Origin: Enterococcus ureilyticus
Lineage (GTDB): Bacteria > Bacillota > Bacilli > Lactobacillales > Enterococcaceae
Assembly (NCBI RefSeq): GCF_001730315.1
Contig: NZ_MIKC01000034.1
Coordinates: 167,296 to 231,295 of the forward strand
Length of the DNA: 64,000 bases
Direction of reading: 5' to 3'
The position numbers and the translations under genes are program-made. This document shows, in pieces, positions 45,991 through 55,665 of this stretch; the stretch's first letter is position 1, and every line of letters starts with the position of its first letter. A model generated the notes under the pieces. That model worked only from the letters and a program-made list of their open reading frames with translations, ran no database searches and was not told where the DNA came from.

Positions 45991-46788
45991 TCAAGATACG
46001 TAATTTATCAAAACAAAGAATGCAATATGAAGCGGGTAGTATATATAGAAAAAATACTTATTCGGTCCATTTCCACGTTGTCCATTATAGAATAAAATAA
46101 ATAATGGAAGTAGGAGAGCAGACCACATTGAGCCAGACAAACCATTACTTAAGAGGTCAATAATAGAATTAGGTAAAACAAAAAGTAGTGCGATTAAAAG
46201 AATAATTTTCTTATTATTTCTGAAAATATGAAATAGTAATCCCATCAGTGGCAGGATCGGAGCACCTTCAACAACTACAGGAACGATATCCATTCCAATT
46301 TTCAAGTACATTGGATTACTTACCGAACTCATCCAAAAAAGAGAACTTAGAAGTAACACTAGCAAACAAATAAGAAGAATTGCAATGATTCGTTTCTTTT
46401 CTTTGAAATGCTTTACAATAGAATCGTACAAGTACATGGCCAAAACTGCTTGAAAAATTCCTCCAAAAATATTCATAAATAGCAAATTTTCATAGTCTAC
46501 GCTTAAATTTAATAAATGAGTTAATAAGAATTTAACAAGAGACATTCCCCAAAATCCAAGTAATAAAGTAAATAAATATTTTTGTTTATTACGCGTATAA
46601 TAATACCCCTCTGAACTTAGAAAAATAAATAAAGGAGCAACTGCTGGACCGGCAAACAATACCAAAAAATTAAGCCAAGGTATGTGTTCAAGGTTAGGGT
46701 AAAACAATAGATCTAGATGGTTGATAGTCATTAAAACAATTCCTATTATTTTTAATTGGTTTCCTGATAAACCTTTCGTTGTGTTCAT
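45991..46788 (-). CDS. TraX-family membrane protein
   Basis: This 265-residue protein has about eight helices and the TraX-family start (LSGNQLKIIGIVLMTINHLD), FAGPAVAPLFIFLSSEGYYY and the C-terminal FYIYYPLHIAFFVLI. The family is named after the F-plasmid protein that N-acetylates pilin; chromosomal Firmicutes members have no proven role and are taken to be membrane acyltransferases. No conjugation genes are nearby. The second Met of the frame (46788) is chosen because GAGGAG is correctly spaced for it. An inverted repeat TTACATT-ACTAA-AATGTAA lies upstream at 46864-46882. Confidence 0.85.
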   Translation of the reverse strand: MNTTKGLSGNQLKIIGIVLMTINHLDLLFYPNLEHIPWLNFLVLFAGPAVAPLFIFLSSEGYYYTRNKQKYLFTLLLGFWGMSLVKFLLTHLLNLSVDYENLLFMNIFGGIFQAVLAMYLYDSIVKHFKEKKRIIAILLICLLVLLLSSLFWMSSVSNPMYLKIGMDIVPVVVEGAPILPLMGLLFHIFRNNKKIILLIALLFVLPNSIIDLLSNGLSGSMWSALLLPLFILFYNGQRGNGPNKYFFYIYYPLHIAFFVLINYVS

Positions 46789-47364
46789 TTTAATCATCTC
46801 CTCAAAATTTATAAATTAATCTTACTATACAAAGCGAAAATAGTAACTTCCACTTTAGAAAGGTTACATTACTAAAATGTAATATGTGTGTGATTTAACA
46901 CAAAGTTGCATCCATGGTATTTTTTCAGTCCGTAATATCTCATAGCATAATATATAAACAATCTCAATCTGTAAAAAGGATAGTAAAAATTTTTGCTGAT
47001 TTTTACAATTTTAGGAACTTTTGTTTTAACCTTTTTTGTTTTCTAAAATTGTATTTTATCTAAATACCCGTTAGACAAATAGCAAAACAGTATAAGTAGC
47101 TTATTAATAATGGCTACTTACACCGTTTGTTTCAAATTCAAAATCTGTAAAGCAGTTTCGTACAGATAAAAAACAAATGAAACAATAGAGGAGGGATGAG
47201 CGAAAATGATTGATCATGATGGGATAGAAGTTTCTAATACAGAGCAATAAGAAATGATTACTTCTATCGTTTATTCGAATTACAAATGACGTAAAGACTC
47301 ATTCCCCACCTTAAATCAGCTATTATTGATTACTTAACTATTATTTCTTATTCAAGGCTATTTT
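46789..47364. other. Intergenic region between the TraX-family and CpcT/CpeT-like genes
   Basis: TTACATT-ACTAA-AATGTAA (46864-46882) is a possible operator of the TraX-family gene. AAGTAGC..GCTACTT forms a hairpin at 47095-47119. A 14-codon frame (47206-47250, MIDHDGIEVSNTEQ) has a strong ribosome binding site (GAGGAGGG, 47188-47195) and may be the start of a lost gene. Confidence 0.5.
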
Positions 47365-47925
47365 CTAGTTCTTGCTTAGAATCCGTTTATAGATGATCGG
47401 TCTATCAAACCCAAACACTCGCTTATTGCCATTAAACATTTCCTCTTTTATGACCAACGCTTCATCAGATAGTTCTTGCTTTAAAATAAACGCTGTTTTC
47501 TTCGTAAACATACTGTGTGATTCGCCAATAAACGTCCCCTCATGTTCCTTATAGTGCAATGGAACAAATTTATCCGATACTGAAAGAACCGTAAAATCAA
47601 TTTCATTTAGTTCATTAAATTTAGTGTTTATTAATTCTTTTGGCACAGTGATCGATTTTAACACAACATCGCCAGATTCATCCGTTGAAAAAAGAAAAAT
47701 ATCTGATTTGAATTTCTCCTTATTATTCAACGTATAGTAACTTTCTTCATGCAAAAATACCCCATCGAATTCTTTTGGACGATTCACAATCAAGCCATTT
47801 AGAATAGTATTATTGTGTATGGCAAAGGGAAACGTCTGTTGTTCTTCTTCCGATAGAGAGTGAAACTGCTCACTATTATCGAAACGTCCAGTTAACATTT
47901 GAATAACTTTCCTAAAATTTTTCAT
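47365..47925 (-). CDS. CpcT/CpeT-like protein
   Basis: This 186-residue soluble protein has no signal peptide or membrane segment. The start (MLTGRFDNSEQFHS) and the later FDGVFLHEESYYTLNN and KFVPLHYKEHEGTFIGES resemble the CpcT/CpeT family, which in cyanobacteria attaches bilins to phycobiliproteins; bacterial relatives without phycobiliproteins have unknown roles, so no enzymatic function is claimed. The start is taken as the ATG at 47925; a GTG at 47934 is possible. A broken paralogue lies at 41027-41490. Confidence 0.55.
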   Translation of the reverse strand: MKNFRKVIQMLTGRFDNSEQFHSLSEEEQQTFPFAIHNNTILNGLIVNRPKEFDGVFLHEESYYTLNNKEKFKSDIFLFSTDESGDVVLKSITVPKELINTKFNELNEIDFTVLSVSDKFVPLHYKEHEGTFIGESHSMFTKKTAFILKQELSDEALVIKEEMFNGNKRVFGFDRPIIYKRILSKN

Positions 47926-48067
47926 ACTGCTCACTCAGCTTTCTTTTCAATTGGTAATTAAAGTACAATCGCTTCTTTTCTATTTTATCAAAAAAAAATA
48001 GAAAAAAGCGACTCAAAAATAATAAATAGATATTAATACGATTTTCAGTTCGCTAAAAAATGATCAA

Positions 48068-49507
48068 CTAGCTTAAATAGCGACGAAGTTCTTTTGCTAA
48101 ATTCATCCATTCCATTTCACCAGGGATTGACGATATTTGAATTGATTTGATATTAGAAAGGTCTTCAGGAATTGCAAAATTAGCAACAACAATATCAATA
48201 TGTAGAAATCGAATTAAATTTTCAGTGACCGGTTGGTTTATTATAAAGTGGATTTGAACCTCTTTAGGTGCTACAGATGCTGCAATATTCTTTAGGTATT
48301 CTGAAATTATTGGAGTACTAGATATGGCAAATAAAATAATATGATCTCTTTTCAAATTAGTTTCTGTCAATAAAGTTAACGAAGTGGCTATATCCTGTTT
48401 GAAATGAAAATCAGAGTATTTTTCTAGATAATATAACCAATTTTCATATGTTTTGGGGTATTCATGTATAGCGATATTTTTTAAATCCTGTTGTTCCGTT
48501 TGAAAAAGAGGAGAAAATTTGCTTAACATGTCTAAATTAGACAAATAAGATTTTAAAATCAGATTGAGTTCAACGTTTGCGGAAAAATTATAATGTAAAT
48601 CCTTGAAGAAGTTATCAACTATCGTATTAAAGGTTTTTAACATCGGTAACAAATCATCGAGAATGTAAAAAGAATCTTTTCCATAAACAACAGAATTTAT
48701 AGCAATGATGTAAAGATAGATAATTTCAGAATCAGATAAATCAGTATAAAGAGTATCGTTTCTTGAAACCCAATCAATGGCGCTATGAATCGATTTGAAA
48801 CCAGCATGAGTGCTATAGGTTGAAATAAGGGAACTGTCAAAAGAGACCTGGTTATTTTGAGCAATTCTATTGCGAGAAATTTTGATTAACTGAGCGAATC
48901 TATAGTAATCAATAGTCAATATCTGTTTATAATTGTCTCTAATATAGTTTAAAAAATTGTCTATTAGTTTAAAATCTGCATCTGTAAATGTATTCATCCA
49001 ATTTCTGTGGTTATTGTTAAAATAATGAAAAAAGAAGTGGCGAATATCTATTTCATTTCCGATAAGTTCAAATGGGTTCGTATTTAACGTTAAATGATAA
49101 TCAGCTAATACATCTTTCAATAAATCAATATGTTTTCTTAAGGCTGACTGAGAGATAAAGTGATTTTCAGCAAAAGTTGCAACCTTTTCTTTTTTTCCTT
49201 CATAGAGTGAATCCACTAATATAAAAATAGGATTATGTTGTATTAAATCATACATGTACGTTTGGATAGCTTTGGGTGAAGCTATTTTCCTGATGGACCA
49301 ATTACTAGATTTGGTTAGTTCCACAGTTGAAGAAAGAGCATTTTCAATGGATAAAAAATCTTGTTGTAATGTTTTAATGGATACATCGTAATTCTTTTGT
49401 AAATCAAAAACAGATATAGGTTCATTTGAGTCTATTAATAAAGATAAAATATGTAGCTTACGTTTTAGGATGTTATCAAATATTAATCTTTTTTCTATCT
49501 CATTCAT
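48068..49507 (-). CDS. Mga-like transcriptional regulator
   Basis: This 479-residue protein has the Mga/AtxA layout: an N-terminal helix-turn-helix (ISVFDLQKNYDVSIKTLQQD at about 31-50), the Mga-family second DNA-binding region (about 75-165, with ENHFISQSALRKHIDLLKDV), a PRD-like middle, and a C-terminal EIIB-like part (LKRDHIILFAISSTPIISEY). Mga regulators of streptococci and enterococci control surface proteins and respond to sugar-transport status. AAGGAG precedes the ATG. It is divergent from the WxL locus and is its likely regulator. Palindromes over its own promoter point to autoregulation. Confidence 0.88.
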   Translation of the reverse strand: MNEIEKRLIFDNILKRKLHILSLLIDSNEPISVFDLQKNYDVSIKTLQQDFLSIENALSSTVELTKSSNWSIRKIASPKAIQTYMYDLIQHNPIFILVDSLYEGKKEKVATFAENHFISQSALRKHIDLLKDVLADYHLTLNTNPFELIGNEIDIRHFFFHYFNNNHRNWMNTFTDADFKLIDNFLNYIRDNYKQILTIDYYRFAQLIKISRNRIAQNNQVSFDSSLISTYSTHAGFKSIHSAIDWVSRNDTLYTDLSDSEIIYLYIIAINSVVYGKDSFYILDDLLPMLKTFNTIVDNFFKDLHYNFSANVELNLILKSYLSNLDMLSKFSPLFQTEQQDLKNIAIHEYPKTYENWLYYLEKYSDFHFKQDIATSLTLLTETNLKRDHIILFAISSTPIISEYLKNIAASVAPKEVQIHFIINQPVTENLIRFLHIDIVVANFAIPEDLSNIKSIQISSIPGEMEWMNLAKELRRYLS

Positions 49508-49525
49508 TTAATTTATCACTCCTTA

Positions 49526-49562
49526 TTTGCATTATAATGCAAAATTTATCTTGAACATGTTC
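49526..49562 (-). promoter_or_regulatory. Palindromes over the Mga-like gene promoter
   Basis: TTTGCATTATAATGCAAA (49526-49543) is a perfect 18-base palindrome containing a TATAAT -10 for the minus strand. GAACATGTTC (49553-49562) is a second perfect palindrome ten bases further, in the -35 region. Confidence 0.6.
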
Positions 49563-49677
49563 TAAAAATTCTAAATTGCAGAAAGAAATAAAGCGAATAA
49601 TACGCTCAATTATAATCTATGAGAAGTTATTCCCTCTCAAAATCGCTCTATATATATAGGAAGAAAAAGAAAAAATA

Positions 49678-49743
49678 TTTTTTTTTTTTTTGCATTTTAA
49701 GCGAAAAAAAAAGAATTTCAAATAGAAATATTTGTTGTATATT
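49678..49743 (+). promoter_or_regulatory. 14-T tract and promoter of the WxL-locus regulator
   Basis: An uninterrupted run of 14 T (49678-49691) and an A run (about 49704-49712) lie upstream of a candidate promoter TTTCAA (49716) / TATATT (49738), 16 bases apart. The tracts could act as an UP element, and the T run is long enough for slippage. Confidence 0.5.
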
Positions 49744-49780
49744 CAATAAGGACAAAAAATAAAAGTAAGGATGAATAACA

Positions 49781-50470
49781 ATGACATATAAATCTATTGC
49801 TATTACAGATAGAGAAGAGAGCCGATTAAAAGACATACTATCTTCTTTTGACTTATTAGATTTAACTTTTACTACAGAAACAAACATAGATATTTCTCAC
49901 TTAGATGCAGACCTCATTATTATAGAAGAAATCAAAGCGATTAGTTCAATCAATATACTAAACATATTATTTGAACTGAGAAAGAATTTTTCTGGACTAA
50001 TTTGGGTGCTATCAGCTAACTATGAAGAAAAAAATGAAATTTTATATTACAAAATGGGTGTCGATGGAATTTCATACAGTGATAGATCCTCTGAGTTGAT
50101 CCAGTTACAAATTACAAGTGTACTTGAACGTAATTTCAAAAAAAGAGTAAATATTTCTAATATGAGTAAAAATAAAGTTCCTTCTTTAAATTTAAATCCA
50201 ATAAATTTGAGCGTACATAAAGAAAATGGAGAAGAAATTTCACTGACCCGAAGTGAGTACAATATTTTGAGCTTATTAATGGAAAATCTCAATAGTACAG
50301 TTACTTATGAAGAAATATTGTCTTTAATCTGGAATGACGATAAAAGAAGCAATAAGTATAAAATCAGTAATCTGATTTTTCATTTACGAAGTAAAGTAGA
50401 GAGTGATTTGAAAAAACCAAAATATATAAAAACAGTTCGATCAAAAGGGTATATGTTGAAAAATTCGTAA
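49781..50470 (+). CDS. Orphan response-regulator-like protein with Glu at the phosphorylation site
   Basis: This 229-residue protein has a receiver-like N-terminal half and an OmpR-type winged helix in the C-terminal half (ISLTRSEYNILSLLMENLNS, then KISNLIFHLRSKVE and TVRSKGYML). In the receiver, the position of the phospho-acceptor Asp is Glu49 (DLIIIE instead of DLIVID), and the conserved Lys of the KPF motif is absent (SYSDRSS). It therefore cannot be switched in the usual way, and no kinase gene is adjacent. It is the first gene of the WxL locus, 62 bases before the first lectin gene, and probably activates it. AAGGATG precedes the ATG. Confidence 0.85.
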   Translation: MTYKSIAITDREESRLKDILSSFDLLDLTFTTETNIDISHLDADLIIIEEIKAISSINILNILFELRKNFSGLIWVLSANYEEKNEILYYKMGVDGISYSDRSSELIQLQITSVLERNFKKRVNISNMSKNKVPSLNLNPINLSVHKENGEEISLTRSEYNILSLLMENLNSTVTYEEILSLIWNDDKRSNKYKISNLIFHLRSKVESDLKKPKYIKTVRSKGYMLKNS

Positions 50471-50532
50471 GTTGTTCTATTTAGAGATAAGCCTTAAAAA
50501 TAAACTGAAGTAGATAGGAGGTAGAATGAAAA

Positions 50533-52977
50533 ATGACAGAAAAAAAACCTGGGTTACTTTTTTTGGGGATATTAGTTGGTTTTCTGTTTTTTCCAAACTA
50601 TACAGAAGCTACAGAAGAAATTGATAGTGTACCCGTAGATACTATTTTTAAAGTCCCTCAAGGAGCAAACAGTTATGTAGATGGAAATGAAATTGTTATA
50701 ACAGATAATACATCAAATCAAATTGGCAGTATCTATTCTACTGAAGAAAATAAGATAGATCTTTCAAAAGATTTTTATGCTGAAATGTATGTAAAAATTG
50801 ATGGTAGTGGTGACGGAATGACGTTTGTAATGCATAATGATCAACCTAAAACCCAAAATTTTTCAGGTTTAACTGGTCAGGGTTTAGCGGTCTACGGATC
50901 GTATTGGTATTTACAGGGGGTTTATATGTTGATAGGACCATCCCAATTAAAAAAAAGTCTGGCTATTGAATTTGATACTTATTACAACTTCGGATATGAT
51001 CGATTTTTAAATACAAATTTAGGTAATGGACACATCGCATACACGACTCCAGATAGTTATGATGGTTATGGATTTTATGCAGACAGAACGGTTGCATCAG
51101 TTAAACACAATGGAGTGCAATATCCTTCTTTTAAGCTTGGTGATGGTAAGTGGCGATTATTAACATTAAAATGGACTGCTTGGAATGCTAGTAATATTGG
51201 GAATTTAACGTATCAATACGAAGGATTAGAGCCTATTTCAGCATCAGTTCCTAAGTATACATTTGGTGGAACAGATAATGTTTATTGGGGATTCACTGGG
51301 TCAACAACTAATGTAACTGAAAAAGCAAGCGTTCGTTTTAAATCTTTACCAGGATTTGTAGATTACTCTGAAAATGTTGATTTCATTGATGCTGAAGGAA
51401 ATAGCATTCAAAACATTACCCAAGATTCCGAGGTGACAGTTCACTATGTTGGTCAACATGTGGGAGGGAAACAAAACCTAATGGAACCAACTTATAAGTT
51501 CACTTTATCACCAAATCAAGAGTATCAACAAGGATCGTTTAAGCTCAATGGTGTTGCGGTTACACCAACATACGTTAATAATGAGTTGGAAATTCCTTTA
51601 TCAAAAGACTTATCATCGACAGATAGTAAAGTTGATATCCAGTTTAAAGTAAAAGATAGTGAGGTGACCCAAGATACAGACTTAACACTGACAGCACATG
51701 TAAAAGCAAAAAATTTCCTGTCAGATAACGATTTCACATACAAAATAACCTACGACAAAGAAGCACCAACAGGAACAGGTAAATTAACATTTATTGATGC
51801 TGGTGATGAACAAGCACTTTCCAATGTAACAGATTACCGTCCATTTTTATCAGAATATCAAGATAACTACTCAGCAAAAGATAAAATCAGGGTTGAATTA
51901 AAACCTGGACAAGACATCGCTGCTTTAGTCAAAACAGTTGGTCCAAGTAGTGTTCAACTAACGCTTACCGATGAAAAAGGGAATGCACGTGATGTGACGG
52001 TTCCACTCTTTATTCAAAATCAGGATGTTGTCAAAAGTAGTCAGTACATTATCTATGGGAAAGACTTTAGTGTAAATTCAAGAAATTATCCTACAACAAA
52101 TGCAGCATTGCGCTCTCTAATTTTTGAACAAACAGAGTTGAAATTATGGCAGTATGACGACGTATCTGTAACGGCAATGAATAATACTCAATTAAATCTA
52201 TCAATGGATAAACTACCTCCAACGTCCAATACTGCTCAAGCAGGTGTCTATGAAGCAACCGCTTCTTATGGAAGCGGGACAGCTAAAGTAGCTAAGCCAG
52301 TTAAAGTGACGGTGATCCCAAGTATTGCGCCAGTATCGATTCAATTCGTAGATGAGAATAATCAACCTATTGTGGATGAAATTACGTTTGAATCAAATGT
52401 TGAAGAGTCGATTGACCTAACCAAAAACGAACAAGTCCTCGAAAAGCTTAAAGCGGTCAAAGCATTGAACTATGTTTTAGATGCGTCTCCTACAGATGAA
52501 CAAAACCTGTTGGTCGTACCTGAAGGTGTCACACGAAAATATACGTTTAAAGGAACGCTATTTATTCAATCAGCACCTAAGACCATTAATTTTGGGGATC
52601 AAAATGTGAGTGCTTTTGATAAAACCTATGCCAATCCAGAGTATGATCAAGATTTAATCATATGGGATAATCGTCAAACGCTAGGCACATGGAAAATAAC
52701 ATTAAAACAATCACAAGATTTTAGTATCCCAGGAGAGCCATCTCAGAAATTGCCGGATGTGCTGAGCTATCAGATTTCAGGTGAAGAAAAACTGATTTCC
52801 ACAGATGCTCAGGAAGTTTTTCGCTCCAAACACCAGTTCTCAGGGAAATATGATATTAGCGAAGAAACATGGGGACCAGAAAAACAAGGGCTGCGTCTGA
52901 ACGTTCCGGTCGGTTCAGTGAAACAAATAGGGAAATATGAAACAACACTGACTTGGCAAATAGAAGAAGCTTATTGA
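50533..52977 (+). CDS. Lectin-like WxL-domain surface protein A
   Basis: This 814-residue secreted protein has a signal peptide (about 1-26), an L-type lectin-like domain (about 35-275; FYAEMYVKIDGSGDGMTFVM, SLAIEFDTYYN, VYWGFTGST), immunoglobulin/MucBP-like middle segments, and a C-terminal WxL-type domain (about 675-814). Its two motif sites read TWKITLKQ and TWQIEEAY, so Ile replaces Leu in both. WxL domains bind peptidoglycan non-covalently; lectin domains bind glycans. AGGAGG is 9 bases before the ATG. It is followed by a paralogue with a nearly identical 3' half. Confidence 0.88.
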   Translation: MTEKKPGLLFLGILVGFLFFPNYTEATEEIDSVPVDTIFKVPQGANSYVDGNEIVITDNTSNQIGSIYSTEENKIDLSKDFYAEMYVKIDGSGDGMTFVMHNDQPKTQNFSGLTGQGLAVYGSYWYLQGVYMLIGPSQLKKSLAIEFDTYYNFGYDRFLNTNLGNGHIAYTTPDSYDGYGFYADRTVASVKHNGVQYPSFKLGDGKWRLLTLKWTAWNASNIGNLTYQYEGLEPISASVPKYTFGGTDNVYWGFTGSTTNVTEKASVRFKSLPGFVDYSENVDFIDAEGNSIQNITQDSEVTVHYVGQHVGGKQNLMEPTYKFTLSPNQEYQQGSFKLNGVAVTPTYVNNELEIPLSKDLSSTDSKVDIQFKVKDSEVTQDTDLTLTAHVKAKNFLSDNDFTYKITYDKEAPTGTGKLTFIDAGDEQALSNVTDYRPFLSEYQDNYSAKDKIRVELKPGQDIAALVKTVGPSSVQLTLTDEKGNARDVTVPLFIQNQDVVKSSQYIIYGKDFSVNSRNYPTTNAALRSLIFEQTELKLWQYDDVSVTAMNNTQLNLSMDKLPPTSNTAQAGVYEATASYGSGTAKVAKPVKVTVIPSIAPVSIQFVDENNQPIVDEITFESNVEESIDLTKNEQVLEKLKAVKALNYVLDASPTDEQNLLVVPEGVTRKYTFKGTLFIQSAPKTINFGDQNVSAFDKTYANPEYDQDLIIWDNRQTLGTWKITLKQSQDFSIPGEPSQKLPDVLSYQISGEEKLISTDAQEVFRSKHQFSGKYDISEETWGPEKQGLRLNVPVGSVKQIGKYETTLTWQIEEAY

Positions 52978-53192
52978 TAAAGTGTGCTTAAAAAATGAGC
53001 TGGGTAATAGATTGAAACAAATAAGTAATCAGTTTTTATCCCTGTTCACAAAATAATTTTAACCGTTGGATTTGATTTTTTATAAAGTAGAAACAACATT
53101 AGGATATACATCTCTTAGATTTATCCATAGTCAGCAATCTTTTAATCTCTTGAATATGGATGAATTAGAAGTAGAAAGGAGGTGAGAATAAA

Positions 53193-55649
53193 ATGATAAG
53201 TAAAAAAAAGGTGTTGTTTTTTCTTGTAGCAACGATTGGTTTTCTGATTATGCCTAAGTATGCAGAAGCAGCTGAGGATATTATGAGTGTTTCGTTGGAT
53301 AATATTTTTAAAGTACCTCAAGGTGCAAATAGTTACGTCGAAGGGAATAACGTTATCATTACCAATAACGAGAAGAGTCAGATAGGTAGTATTTTTTCTA
53401 CGGATGACAACAAACTGGATTTGACGAAAGACTTTAACGCAGAAATGTGGATCAATATAGACGGGACAGCAGATGGTGTTACTTTTGTCATGCATAACGA
53501 TTCAACTAAAACCACTAACTTTTATGGAAATGTTGGAGGGTGGTTGGCAGTGTACGGAACAGCTGTTACACCGTATGCTCCTCAAAAAGTAACGGGATCG
53601 CAACTTAGGAATAGTTTTGCTATAGAGTTTGATACTTGGTACAACGGTGTAAGTGGAGATAATTTTGATGGTAATGTAGATACAAACTCTGGAAAAGGCC
53701 ATATTGCGTATACTTTTCCTGACAAGGCTTCTTCTTATGTGGCCCCATACTCTAGCAGCTATAAAACAATAAAGGTTAATCATCTTGGTTTACAGTACCC
53801 TAGTTTCTATCTTGGAGATGGGCAATGGCGATTGCTAAAAATTAAATGGAAAACTTGGGACTCAAATAACAATGGTCAGCTAACGTATCAATACGGGGAC
53901 CTCGATCCTGTAACAGCAACGATTTCAAGAGATACATTTGGAGCGGATAGTGTTTATTGGGGATTTACTGGCTCAACAGGTGGAGAAGTTGAAAAAGCAA
54001 TGGTTGCTTTCAAATCTGTGCCAGGGTTAGTAAATTATGAAGATAGTCTTACGTTTACAAATGCTAATGGAGACAAGATACAAAGTACTACTCAAAATTC
54101 TGAGATAACTGTCGATTATAGTGGCGAATATATGGGTGGTAAACAAAACATGCTACAGCCAACCTATACATTTTCTTTATCTCCTTATCAAAAGTATCAA
54201 TACGGCACATTTAAGTTGAACGGTGTATCTGTAACACCAACTTATACGAACAATGAATTGAGTATTCCATTATCCAAAGACTTAACGGTAGAAGAGGGCA
54301 AAGTTGATATCCAGTTTAAAGTAAAAGATATCGGCGTGAGTCAAGATACCGATTTAACACTAACTACACATTTGAAAGCACAAAATTTCCTATCAGATAA
54401 CGATTATACGTACAAATTAAACTATGACAAAGAAGCACCAACAGGAACAGGTAAACTAACGTTTATTGATGCAGATGATGCTAAAGCGATAGAAAATGCA
54501 ACAGATTATCGTCCATTTTTATCAGAGTTTCAGGATGATTATACACCAAAAGATAATATCAAGATTGAACTGAAATCTGGACAAGACATCTCGACTCTAG
54601 TCAAAACAGTTGGTCCAAGTAGTTTCCAACTAACTCTTACCGATGAAAAAGGGAATGCACGTGATGTGACGATTCCACTCTTTATTCAAAATCAGGAGGT
54701 TGTCAAAAGTAGTCAGTACATTATCTACGGGAAAGACTTTAGTGTCGATTCAAAAGAGTATCCTACAACAGATGCGGCATTACGCTCCTTGATTTTAGAA
54801 AAAACTGAGTTGAAATTATGGCAGTATGACGACGTATCTGTAACGACAATGAATAATACTCAACTGAATCTTTCAATAGATAAACTACCTCTAACGTCAG
54901 CTTCTGCTCAGGGAGGCATCTATGAAGCAACCGCTTCTTATGGTAGCGGGACAGCTAAAGTAGATAAGCCAATTAATGTGACGGTGGTACCAAGTATTGC
55001 GCCAGTAACAATCCAATTTGTTGATGAAAATAATCAACCCATTGTGGACGAAATTACGTTTGAATCAACTGTTGCAGAGTCGATTGACTTAACTCAAAAT
55101 GCACAAGTCCTCGAAAAGCTTAAAGCGGTCGAAGCGTTGAACTATGTTTTAGATACGCCTCCTGCAGATGAACAAAATCTGTTGATCGTACCTGAAGGTG
55201 TCACACGAAAATACACGTTTAAAGGAACACTATTTATTCAATCAGCACCTAGTAGCATTAATTTTGGGGATCAAAATGTGAGTGCCTTTGATAAAACCTA
55301 TGCCAATCCAGAATATGATCAAGATTTAATCATATGGGACAATCGTCAAACGCTAGGTACTTGGAAAATCACGTTAAAACAATCACAAGATTTTAGTATC
55401 CCAGATGATCCATCGCAGAAATTGCCAGATGTGCTAAGTTATCAGACTGCTGGGGAAGAAAAAATGATTTCCACAGATGCTCAGGAAGTTTTTAGCTCCA
55501 AACACCAGTCCACAGGGAAATATGACATTAGTCAGGAAACATGGGGACCAGAAAAACAAGGGCTGCGTTTGAACGTTCCGGTCGGTTCAGTGAAACAAAT
55601 AGGGAAATACGAAACGACACTGACTTGGCAAATAGAAGAAGCCTATTAA
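53193..55649 (+). CDS. Lectin-like WxL-domain surface protein B
   Basis: This 818-residue protein is a paralogue of surface protein A with the same order: signal peptide (VLFFLVATIGFLIMPKYAEA), L-type lectin-like domain (FNAEMWINIDGTADGVTFVM, FAIEFDTWYN, VYWGFTGSTGG), middle domains and a C-terminal WxL-type domain ending LTWQIEEAY. From about residue 400 on, A and B are almost identical, while the lectin halves differ in many loops. GAAAGGAGGTGAG precedes the ATG. The LPXTG gene follows after 16 bases, so it is in the same transcript as the rest of the locus. Confidence 0.88.
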   Translation: MISKKKVLFFLVATIGFLIMPKYAEAAEDIMSVSLDNIFKVPQGANSYVEGNNVIITNNEKSQIGSIFSTDDNKLDLTKDFNAEMWINIDGTADGVTFVMHNDSTKTTNFYGNVGGWLAVYGTAVTPYAPQKVTGSQLRNSFAIEFDTWYNGVSGDNFDGNVDTNSGKGHIAYTFPDKASSYVAPYSSSYKTIKVNHLGLQYPSFYLGDGQWRLLKIKWKTWDSNNNGQLTYQYGDLDPVTATISRDTFGADSVYWGFTGSTGGEVEKAMVAFKSVPGLVNYEDSLTFTNANGDKIQSTTQNSEITVDYSGEYMGGKQNMLQPTYTFSLSPYQKYQYGTFKLNGVSVTPTYTNNELSIPLSKDLTVEEGKVDIQFKVKDIGVSQDTDLTLTTHLKAQNFLSDNDYTYKLNYDKEAPTGTGKLTFIDADDAKAIENATDYRPFLSEFQDDYTPKDNIKIELKSGQDISTLVKTVGPSSFQLTLTDEKGNARDVTIPLFIQNQEVVKSSQYIIYGKDFSVDSKEYPTTDAALRSLILEKTELKLWQYDDVSVTTMNNTQLNLSIDKLPLTSASAQGGIYEATASYGSGTAKVDKPINVTVVPSIAPVTIQFVDENNQPIVDEITFESTVAESIDLTQNAQVLEKLKAVEALNYVLDTPPADEQNLLIVPEGVTRKYTFKGTLFIQSAPSSINFGDQNVSAFDKTYANPEYDQDLIIWDNRQTLGTWKITLKQSQDFSIPDDPSQKLPDVLSYQTAGEEKMISTDAQEVFSSKHQSTGKYDISQETWGPEKQGLRLNVPVGSVKQIGKYETTLTWQIEEAY

Positions 55650-55665
55650 TGGAGAGGAGACCACG

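Noticed and set aside
45991..46788. TraX-family gene as evidence of a conjugative element
   Set aside because: No relaxase, type IV secretion, integrase or attachment site is visible nearby; chromosomal TraX-family genes occur alone.
49553..49562. GAACATGTTC considered as a LexA box
   Set aside because: Firmicutes LexA sites need four bases between GAAC and GTTC; here there are two.
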